64,000 nucleotides of DNA. Origin: Diospyros lotus. Its lineage: Eukaryota; Streptophyta; Magnoliopsida; Ericales; Ebenaceae. The position numbers were made by a program, and so were the translations under genes. Location: positions 35,403,191 through 35,467,190 of the forward strand of contig NC_068346.1 in NCBI RefSeq assembly GCF_014633365.1, read 5' to 3'. The notes beneath the pieces were generated by a model. That model ran no database searches and was not told the DNA's origin. It saw only the letters and a list, made by a program, of their open reading frames with translations. This document shows positions 55,476 through 64,000 of this stretch, one piece after another. Position 1 is the first letter of the stretch; the number at the start of each line of letters is the position of its first letter.

Positions 55476-56021
55476 CTATGAAGCGGGGATAAGCTTCCCA
55501 TCCAATTTTCTTATAGATTGGCAAACAGGGTCGTTTTTAGTCAGATTCCCAAGACTATAGCGTTGGTGGTCACTTCTGAACTGGGTCCATAAAGCAAGAA
55601 GTTCTCTTTGCACTATTCCACATGGATGCGTCTCAAGAGTCAATCGGATATCATCCAGAGACTCCTTACTCAATCCATCCTTTATGAAACTAATTTTATC
55701 TTCTCGATTTATGGACGTAAACCCCACAGATTTGCATCGTGTGTTACAGGTCCATCGAGCACATTTGTAACAACCATTCACTCTTTTCGCTCTTCTTTTC
55801 TTCGCAAAACTACTCTTCCCTAAGCCTGGAAAATGCTTAAAACTAGGTGAAGTTTCACCAGCTAATCGAACTTTTGCTTCGATCAGCCAACGAATATCTT
55901 CAGGGATGTTATTAAGCATCAACAACCTAAGTCTTTCACACCTAGCAACATAAATTTTTTTCAAATCATTCTGCGGGAGAGATGGATAGTACTTGTGAAT
56001 TTTTGAGAGATAAAGATCCAT
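55476..56021 (-). CDS. 181-residue basic Cys-containing ORF, viral NABP-like core
   Basis: Uninterrupted, not a standard retrotransposon protein. The N-terminus is helical-looking and rich in Leu/Arg (residues 18-55). The core is GKSSFAKKRRAKRVNGCYKC (68-87) continuing to Cys92 and Cys96 (C-x2-C-x4-C-x3-C), then FIKDGLSKE (112-120). The order GxSxxAKKRRA, basic patch, zinc-like cysteines and FIxxG recalls the nucleic-acid-binding (cysteine-rich) proteins of carlaviruses and relatives. The cysteine spacing is shorter than theirs, so homology is only suggested. No membrane segment or signal peptide is evident. It sits between pol and LOG. It could instead be an unrecognised host-derived or env-region ORF. 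Confidence 0.6.
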   Translation of the reverse strand: MDLYLSKIHKYYPSLPQNDLKKIYVARCERLRLLMLNNIPEDIRWLIEAKVRLAGETSPSFKHFPGLGKSSFAKKRRAKRVNGCYKCARWTCNTRCKSVGFTSINREDKISFIKDGLSKESLDDIRLTLETHPCGIVQRELLALWTQFRSDHQRYSLGNLTKNDPVCQSIRKLDGKLIPAS

Positions 56022-56925
56022 TTTTTTTTTTTTTAACTATACTAAGAAGAAAGTAAAGAACTATAAACTTTACAAAAGGGATGAGAGTACCTGATCGGAG
56101 AATAACACAAAGGAGAGAAGACTGAGCTCAAGAAGGGTGGCTTGCCTTATACAGATATGGAGTCTCTTATAGAGCAATGACCATAACTATTTTACACTCG
56201 GCTCGAGGCATGCCATAATTATAGGGTCAGGCTTAGCGTCTCTTTTTCAACGTTTGGTGCCTCATTTTTCAACATTTGGCAGTGTGCCTTATCCTTTATA
56301 GGGCAGTGTGATTGCACTGCCCAAGAAAAGATAGCTACCACCAGCGTCAATTCTGTCTCTCTCAATTCAAATTTTTTTTTATATTATTATTTTATTGTTT
56401 TTTTTTAATTTTTTTATTCTTATTCTTATTATTATTATTAATTATTTTATTTATTTATTTTTTTTTAATAAATGTTTTGTTTTAGGGGCCCAATAAAATC
56501 ATACATACCACACAAGACAATATTATCGAGTCTAACAAAATTATTTGCACAATGGATCAGTTTCAAACACCAATAAAATCAAGTACACCTTACATTGTCC
56601 TCAATCGACAATAAAAGGATAGAAGATAGGCATACCTGGTGGTCTTCAATGCATGAACTCGTATGCAAAAAAAAATTATTTAGACTGCACACAGAGAAAC
56701 ACTATTTGAATCAAAGTTAATTAAGTAATGCAAAAAATGAACAACTTATATATATAATTCTTTATTATTTTATTTTTATTTTATTTTATTTTATTTTATT
56801 TTTTTCTTTTTTTATTTAATTTTTTTATTTTTTTATTATTTTTTTTCAGATCTATAAACATCCATTTAACCTAAATGGAAAGGTGGTCTTTTAACGTCAG
56901 ATTCCCAAACGATAGGAAACTTTCC
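56022..56925 (-). other. Non-coding spacer between pol and cargo ORFs
   Basis: About 900 bases with long T-rich tracts (56370-56470, 56757-56850). No ORF. A polypyrimidine-rich stretch may be a leftover of the region where an env-like ORF would begin. Confidence 0.5.
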
Positions 56926-58013
56926 CTACTCATCAGATGATGATGGATCATCCAAATCCACAACTCCTTCATTCTCCTCAACACTACCCTGGTATGGTTT
57001 CAACCTATGACCATTGACTGTTAGAAGCTGTCCTGACTCCGGATTTTCTATCTCAAATGCCCCATATCCTGAGATGGACTTGATTACAAAGGGGCCAACC
57101 CATCGAGACTTCAATTTTCCTGGGAATAGATGCAATCGAGAATCATACAAGAGTACCCGTTGCCCTACCTGAAAGCTTTTTCGAATGATGTGCCGATCAT
57201 GTAACTCTTTCATCCGACCTTGGCCAATCGTGCATTTTCAAATGCTTCATTTCGAATTTCCTCAAGTTCATTCAATTGGAGCTTCCTAGATAAGCCTGCT
57301 TCAGTTAGACTCTTGTTGATCTTATGAATTGCCCAATATTCTTTATGCTCAATTTCCACCGACAGATGACAAGATTTACCGTATACTAGCCTATAGGGAG
57401 ACATTCCCAAAATTGTTTTGTAAGCTGTCTTGTACGCCCAAAGAGCGTCTACTAGTCTTAAGGACTAATCCTTACGATTAGCAGCAACAGTCTTTTCCAA
57501 TATGCGCTTAATCTCCCTATTGGCTAGCTCAGCTTGACCATTGGTTTGGGGATGGTATGGTGTTGCAACCTTATGCAGTACACCATATTTCTTCATTAAT
57601 CCTGCCACAACTTTATTACAAAAATGGGAACCCCCATCACTGATGATTGCTCGTGGCATCCCAAATCAACTGAATATGTTTTCTTTCAAAAATTTCACGA
57701 CAGTCCTATGGTCATTTGTTCTGGCCGGGATTGCTTCTACCCATTTAGACACATAGTCAACAGCAAGTAAGATATATTCATGACCAAATGAATTGACAAA
57801 TGGGCCCATAAAATCCATACCCCAACAGTCAAAAACTTCTAACACTTGGATCAGATGTAATGGCATCATGTTTCTCCTTGACAGACTTCCTAACCTTTGA
57901 CATCGATCGCAATTTGAACAGAACTTGTACACATCCTTGAACAGTGTCGGCCAATAAAATCCACTCTGAAAAATTTTGCAACTGTTTTCTTGACAGAAAA
58001 ATGGCCTCCACAT
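56926..58013 (-). pseudogene. Integrase of the Athila-like element, decayed
   Basis: Continues pol in a shifted frame after about 58010. Contains the zinc-binding CSNCDRCQ, catalytic Asp in WGMDFMGPF, Asp in SDGGSHF and Glu in [15 protein letters not shown], and a C-terminal GKLKSRWVGPF block ending at 56926. Two in-frame stops (57666-57668 TGA, 57465-57467 TAG) and two frameshifts (near 58010 and 57212) break it. Catalytic residues are still recognisable, so decay is recent. Any mobility would need proteins in trans. Confidence 0.85.
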
Positions 58014-61000
58014 GCAAGAGTATGACTGAAATTGATGACACTTTGTTGCTCATGATCGGGTATGCATCTACGGATGATTTGGTCAGGACAATACTTGAAG
58101 AGGTAGGGCTCATCCCAAAAGAAGGTTCTGACTTTTCTGAAGAATTTATGCCTATCTTGCTTACTCCAATGGTCTGGGATCAGACCAGTTGCCAGGTAGT
58201 TCGCAATGTCGGCATACCAAGGGACAACAGATGATGCACGAATAACATTTACTTTAAACAGTTGCTCATCAGGGAAATTGTCATGAATTGGTTCATCAAA
58301 TTGTGTGAGATCTTGACTTGGAATCCTTAACAAATGGTCAGCCACCACATTTTCTACTCCCTTCTTGTCTCTGATTTCAATGTTGAACTCTTGCAGGAGT
58401 AAGATCCATCGGAGCAGACGGGGTTTTGCATCTTGCTTTGTGAACAAATACTTCAGAGCAGCGTGATCAGTAAAAATGATCACTAGTGACCCTACGAGGT
58501 AAGATCGAAACTTGTCCAGGGCAAAGACAACTGCTAGTAACTCTTTCTCTGTAGTGGTGTAATTCTTTTGTGCCTCATTAAGAGTTTTGCTAGCATAATA
58601 TATCACATGAGGTTTCTTATCCTTCCTCTGCCCTAACACAGCTCCTACCGCGTAATCACTAGCATCGCACATAAGTTCAAATGGGAGGGACCAATCAGGG
58701 GACTGAATGATAGGTGCTGAAATGAGTGCATCTTTCAATTTATCAAAAGCATTTTGACAGGTAGGACTCCATTCAAACGGAACATCTTGAGACAACAAAT
58801 GGCACAAGGGTCTTGTTATGGTGCTAAAGGAAGCAATGAATCTCCTATAAAACCCTGCATGTCCCAAAAAACTTTTGATGTCTTTCACATTCCTAGGGAT
58901 GGGGAGTTTTTGAATTGTTTCAATTTTTGACCTGTCTACCTCCATCCCCCTAGATGAAACGATGTGCCCCAAGACTATGCCCTGTTTCACCATGAAGTGA
59001 CATTTTTCCCAATTGAGTATCAGATTTGTTTCCTCACATCTTGCTAAAACCTTTTTCAGATTCTCCAAACAGGCCTCAAAGTTACTTCCATAAACAGAAA
59101 AGTCATCCATAAATACTTCAACAATCTGCTCAACCATTTCACTGAAAATGCTCATCATACACCTTTGAAAGGTGGCTGGAGCATTGCATAACCCAAATGG
59201 CATGCGCCTGTATGCAAATGTCCCAAATGGACATGTGAAAGTTGTCTTCTCTTGATCTTTTAGTGTAATTTCTATCTGATTGTACCCTGAGTAGCCATCT
59301 AAGAAACAATAGTAGGCTTGGCCTGCTATTCTCTCCAGAACTTGATCCAAGAAAGGCAAAGGAAAATGATCTTTCCTTGTCACAGAATTGAGCTTTCTAT
59401 AATCAATGCACATACGCCATCTTGTCTGGATGCGCGTGGGAATCAGTTCATTGTTCTCATTTTTTACAACAGTGACTCCAGACTTTTTGGGTACTACCTG
59501 TGTTGGACTTACCCACTTAGAATCAGAGATTGGGTAAATTATTTCAGCATCCAATAGCTTAAGCACTTCTTTTCTGACAACTTCTTTCATGTTGGGATTT
59601 AATCTCCTTTGCATTTGCCTAACTGGTTTTGCTCCTTCTTCCAAGAATATCTTATGAGTACAGATCAAAGGGCTAATACCTTGCAAATCTGAAATGGTCC
59701 ATCCTAATGACTTCCTGTGTGCTTTTAGAACTTCTATCAGTTGTTGCTCTTGCTGAGGTGTCAAACTTGAAGAGATCACCACTGGGAATGCTTCCTCTTC
59801 TCCTAGAAAGACATACTTCAAATCACTGGGCAATGGCTTTCTCTCAGGCGTGGACTGATGGCTATCAGGAGCCATGAGCTTACTGTCCAAGTTCCTTAAT
59901 GGCTCTAAACCAGGCATCCGTGTAGGCTTCTCACTTTCTTTGCTTATGACTTCCACTTCTTTTATTTCTTCAAGATCTTGATTTCCTTCTTTGGGTCTTC
60001 TCATGAACTCTTCAAAACAGTCATTGGTCAGTGTTTGGATCAAGTTTACCTCCTCCACTTCACTCTCAGTGTCCTGATGTTTGGCTACCCTGAAGATATT
60101 CATTTCTACAGTCATGTTCCCAAAAGATAGCTTTAACACACCATTCCTACAGTTGATGATGGCATTTGATGTGGCAAGGAATGGTCGACCTAAGATGACT
60201 GGCACAGGAGGTTGAGGCCCCTGATGCGGCTGGGTGTCCAAAACGATGAAGTCCACTGGAAAGTAGAACTTATCGATTTGTACCAGAACATCCTCCACAA
60301 TTCCTCGTGGAACTTTGACTGATCGATCAGCCAGCTGAAGGGTCACTCTAGTGGGTTTAAGCTCACCTAACCCCAACTGTTGATACACACTGTATGGCAA
60401 CAAATTGACACTAGCTTCTAAATCCAAGAGTGCCCGATCAACCTTTTGACTTCCTATGATGCATGTAATGGTTGGACAGCCTGGATCTTTGTATTTGGGA
60501 GGAGTTTTCAATTGGAGAATGGCGCTGACTTGTTCAGTCAAGAATGTCTTTTCATGCACATTTGTTTTCCTTTTGACAGTGCACAGATCTTTCAAAAACT
60601 TTGCATATGAAGGTGTTTGTTTGATTGCATCCAACAGCGGGATGTTGATTCTCACTTGCTTAAACACTTCATATATATCTGCATTTTGTTGCTCTTTTTT
60701 CAAATGATTCAACATTTGTGGAAAAGGTGGTTTGGGCCTGTATTGAATTTCTTTCTCATCTTCTTTTTGTTTTTCATTTTTCTCATTTTTTTCATTTTTT
60801 TCATTTTTTTCATTTTTTTCCACGGTGGATTCATGATCTTTTGGTTCTTTTTCTTCATCAACATGTTGGTTTATCCTAGGATCAGTTGGTTTCTCAATTA
60901 TTCTTCCACTTCTTATGGCAGTCACTGCTTGCACTTGTTCATGAGTGTTGGTTTCACTATTTGAAGCTTCTACCTGGTTGGTTTGCCTAATTGGGTTAGG

Positions 61001-61774
61001 ATTAGTTTGGGATGGAAACCTCCTGGGTTCTCTCACACTCAATGTTTGTGTTATCTTGGTCAACTGGCTCCTAATGTCTTCTATGGCTCTGTTTGTTTGG
61101 TCTTGATTTTTGACAAGCTGAGCAACCTGATTATTGATAACTGTTTGACTTTGGATGAACTGGTGCAAGGTATCTTCCAAAGATCTCCTATGAGGAGGTT
61201 GGTAAGTATTGGATGAAGAACCTTGATTTTGTTGGAAGGTATGTTGTTGTGTAGGGAAGGGAGGTTGAGAATGATTTCCAGAATCATTTCTCCAAGAAAA
61301 ATTGGGGTGATTTCTATTATTGGGATGGTATGAATTGTAGTTTTGATTATTCCCATAATAGGCTCCACTTTGATTTTGATTTTGTCTCCCCTCAAAGTTG
61401 TGTGAATGATTGTTATTAGTCTGCCCATACAATACCTCCTTGAAAGCAGGTAGGGTAGGACATTCTTCAGTTGAATGATCTGTTGCATCACACACAGCAC
61501 ACTTTACTTCCACTTGATTAACAGATTGCACCTTTTTGGGTTGCATGTTTTCAACTTTCTTTGTTAAAGCAGTTAGTCTTGCATTTAAATCGTCACTCTC
61601 ACTCAGTTGGTATCTCCCTCTAGGTTGTGGATTTTCTCTTGAATCAAGAGCAGATGTTGGACCAACTTCCCAGTTCCTTGTATTCTCAGCCAATGTGTCA
61701 AAGAAGTGGAAAGCTTCTTCTGGAGTCTTCTCATAGAATTCTCCATTGCACATTGTAGAAACTAGCATTTTCAA
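57890..61774 (-). pseudogene. gag-pol polyprotein, main part (gag C-term, PR, RT, RNase H)
   Basis: About 1294 codons in frame with the upstream gag ORF but separated from it by one TAA (61775-61777). Order: zinc knuckle CAVCDATDHSTEEC (residues 92-105), acidic/Lys-rich linker with EKNEKN repeats, retropepsin-like region (ALLDLEASVNLLPY), RT (CIDYRKLNSVTRKDHFPLPF; EVFMDDFSVYG), RNase H (FELMCDASDYAVGAVLGQ; FTDHAALKYL) and the start of integrase. The protease motif is DLE rather than the usual D-L/S/T-G. It leaves frame in the integrase N-terminus at about 58010. Confidence 0.9.
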
Positions 61775-62422
61775 TTAGGGAGTGAGTGAATCATGAAAGA
61801 AACTGACCACTCTCCATTGCTCAAAAGCATGGTGCGGACAAGTGTGAAGAAGGTCTTTAAACCTTTCCCACGCTTGCGCAAAATTCTCATTTGGTTTACA
61901 GGCAAAGTTCATGATTTGTCTTTGAAGAGTAGCAGTTCTGTTGGCAGGGAAGTATTTTTTTAAGAAAGTTGTTTGCATTTCTCTCCAAGTTCCTATAGAT
62001 CTAGGTGGGAGAGTGCTTAACCATATTTTTGCCTTATCTTTCAGTGAGAATGGAAAGAGTTTTAATCTTATGACATCCTCATTTGTTGTATGGTCCATGC
62101 AAGTGCTACATACTTCCTCAAATTCTTTCATATGAGTATATGGATTTTCAGAATCCATGCCATGAAAAGTTGGCAACAATTGGATTGTGCCAGGTTTGAA
62201 GTTAAACCTATGATGATTGATGGGAAGAATAATGCATGAGGGGGTTGTCTGCCTAGGAGGATGAAGATACTCCCTAAGGGGTCTGATCATCTCCTGATCA
62301 ATGGGATCAGGGTCACCGTGGTCACTACCACGTGCAGACATGTTCTGTGGAAGTGGCATGTTCTCATTGTGTTGAGACATGAGTGACTGATTTTCTACAG
62401 TTTTACCTGACCTAAGTATCAT
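61775..62422 (-). CDS. gag N-terminal ORF (capsid region)
   Basis: 215 codons beginning MILRSGKTVENQ. It contains the retrotransposon gag capsid block (RLKLFPFSLKDKAKIWLSTL, FLKKYFPANRTATLQRQI, ENFAQAWERFKDLLHTCPHH). It ends at a TAA after HDSLTP; the next codon continues the same polyprotein frame (about 61774 onward). The stop may be a disabling mutation or a readthrough site. Confidence 0.85.
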   Translation of the reverse strand: MILRSGKTVENQSLMSQHNENMPLPQNMSARGSDHGDPDPIDQEMIRPLREYLHPPRQTTPSCIILPINHHRFNFKPGTIQLLPTFHGMDSENPYTHMKEFEEVCSTCMDHTTNEDVIRLKLFPFSLKDKAKIWLSTLPPRSIGTWREMQTTFLKKYFPANRTATLQRQIMNFACKPNENFAQAWERFKDLLHTCPHHAFEQWRVVSFFHDSLTP

Positions 62423-62538
62423 ACACTATGCACAAATAAAAATAAAGTAAAAAGAAACAGAGTTACCGAATTTATCAGGAGATGCTTCTTCTTATATATA
62501 TATATATATATTTTTCCTTTTTTGTTTTTGCCTCAATC

Positions 62539-62556
62539 TCCCCGACAACGGCGCCA
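62539..62556 (-). other. Primer binding site (tRNA-Asp type)
   Basis: The minus strand reads TGGCGCCGTTGTCGGGGA, 18 bases that match the tRNA-Asp-type site known from Athila elements except for one T/C difference. It lies five bases from the 5' LTR. Confidence 0.85.
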
Positions 62557-62561
62557 AAATT

Positions 62562-64000
62562 TGACTGCACTCCCACCCTGCAATTAAAACACAAAACAAA
62601 ACACAATAAAAATTTTATATTTTTTTCTTTGTTTAGGTGAGAGGTTTATACTCGTCAGTGTACGAGTGCAGTTGTAGTCCAAATTTAAATTTATATTTTC
62701 TGAATGAGTCCAGGTCGTCCACTGAGAGATTTATTTATGGCAAAATAAAAAGAATGTCACACAAGCACACACGCATTTGATAAATTGGCAACAAGGTTTT
62801 TTATGGTTTTTTAAACAACAGATACTAGGAAATAAATTAAGGCAGTAATTGAAATAAATACTTTAAGTGAGAATATAAAATTGGATAGTACTTGAGTTAA
62901 GACAATTTCAGTGCCAACCCGTTGATTCCCAAATTTTAGCATAAAAGATTAGCAACATTAATTTAATTTCAGATATGAGGGTTTGTTATTAAATGCAATT
63001 AGAGATGATGATAGTTCTAGGTTAAGCAATCCCTATACATGATATGCGAGATTCTAATTTAAGCAACCACCATAAATTCAATTGCAATTAATACACAAAA
63101 CAACTAAATTAATCATCCGGATTTGGGTATGATAGCGTTTCCAGTTCTAGTAACTCTCATACATGGCATGAAAGCTCTAAGTTAGGCTTACGCTCCAATC
63201 CAAACATAGTGATTTCTCAATAATTAATACACACTCATACTGAAATTTAAATTAATGTTACTTATTTAAAGCGCAGCTTTCTTTGGGAATCATTGGCGTT
63301 GGACACTGTCCTTGCCTTAACCCAAGATTAGATTTAGCTACTCATTTCCATTTAAAAGTTAATTGACATGAATTTAAACGACGTAATTTAAATAACAGAA
63401 TTTAAATGACAAGAAATTTTAAAGGCATAAACTAACCGGCCATTTAGGCGGTGGATAATTAAATAACAAGAATTAAAATTGCAGAAATTTAAAGACATAA
63501 ACTAACCATCCATTTAGGCGGTGAATAATTAAATGACAAGAATTAAAATTACAGAAATTTAAAGGCACAAATTAACCGGCCATTTAGGCGGTGAATAATA
63601 AAGTAATAATAAATGACATAAGAATTTAAAAGAAGAAAGGAAGGAAGTAAGATCACAAAAGAGAATACTAAAGAAAAGGGGAAAGAACAAGAACAATTCT
63701 CAAAAAGAGAATTATAAGGAAACAACTAAACTTTGATTCAAGAATAATAATCACACTTACAAATGCAATCAAGTGATCTATTTATAGGCCACAAGATGCA
63801 ATACAAACCACACAATTTCAATTATTCAACTAGACATAATTATATCTAATGGGCACTCACACACTTAAAGTTAAATGGATTTTAGCTATAATACACACCT
63901 AATATTAAATGGATTTTAGCTAAAATACATACCTAATAAAGCATTCATAAAGTTAAATGGATTTTAGCTATAATATCCACCTAATAGTTAAATGGATTTT
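62562..64000 (-). mobile_element. 5' LTR of the Athila-like element (cut by window end)
   Basis: 1439 bp visible, aligned with 50795-52235. About 18 differences by eye, mostly transitions plus one 1-bp indel. The remaining ~600 bp should lie beyond the window. Confidence 0.9.

Larger units (their letters stand above)
50795..64000 (-). mobile_element. Athila-like Ty3/gypsy retrotransposon with LOG cargo
   Basis: Minus-strand element: 5' LTR (62562 to beyond 64000), tRNA-Asp-type primer site, gag-pol (62422-56926), two extra ORFs (56021-55476 and 55308-54649), non-coding 3' region, polypurine tract and 3' LTR (50795-52829). RT motif FMDDFSVYG and order gag-pro-RT-RH-INT are Ty3/gypsy. The primer site and space after pol are Athila-like. 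LTRs differ at about 18 of 1439 compared positions, a recent insertion. Its right end lies outside the window, so the target duplication (CGAAG expected) cannot be checked. Confidence 0.85.

Noticed and set aside
57944..58234. Plus-strand 96-codon ORF
   Set aside because: Antisense shadow of the RNase H/integrase coding region.

Overview
This is nuclear DNA of a flowering plant, probably a eudicot. It is A+T-rich, repeat-dense, and made almost entirely of nested transposable elements around a small family of intron-containing plant genes. The species cannot be named from sequence alone. No rRNA or tRNA gene, CRISPR array or bacterial feature was seen.

Host genes. A family of heavy-metal-associated isoprenylated plant proteins (HIPP type: HMA fold, CxxC metal motif, proline-rich tail, C-terminal CaaX box) runs through the window. 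Two copies look intact with three exons: 9615-10173 (+) and 34059-34691 (-). Two more retain only exon 3, at 11457-11851 and 31650-31900. Six further copies (about 0.6, 10.7, 21.1, 25.5, 39.1 and 42.5 kb) share one truncation point in exon 3. Three of these are fused head-to-head to a fragment of the NUP98 autoproteolytic domain.

Layout. About 0.8-5 kb, 15.2-31.5 kb and 36.3-49.8 kb are related copies of one repeat-rich segment (an AT-rich repeat R1, a HIPP-promoter repeat R2, MITEs, HIPP/NUP98 fragments and a minus-strand Ty1/copia remnant). Because the copies differ in later insertions, many insertions can be proven by an empty site elsewhere in the window. Examples are solo LTRs with 5-bp duplications, hAT elements with 8-bp duplications, a PIF/Harbinger-like element (TAA), a Tourist-like MITE (TTA), a CACTA element (GAT), a Pack-MULE carrying part of a Dof transcription-factor gene (9-bp duplication) and a long fold-back element (CTACG).

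Right end. From 50795 to beyond the window is a young Athila-like Ty3/gypsy retrotransposon on the minus strand. It has LTRs of about 2.0 kb that differ at roughly 18 positions over the 1439 comparable bases, a tRNA-Asp-type primer site, gag-pol with one in-frame stop, and a decayed integrase. In the position where such elements may carry an env-like ORF it has two intact extra ORFs. One is an intronless LOG-type cytokinin-activating phosphoribohydrolase. The other is a 181-residue basic, cysteine-containing protein whose core resembles the nucleic-acid-binding proteins of carla-like plant viruses. This cargo is the most unusual feature of the window.
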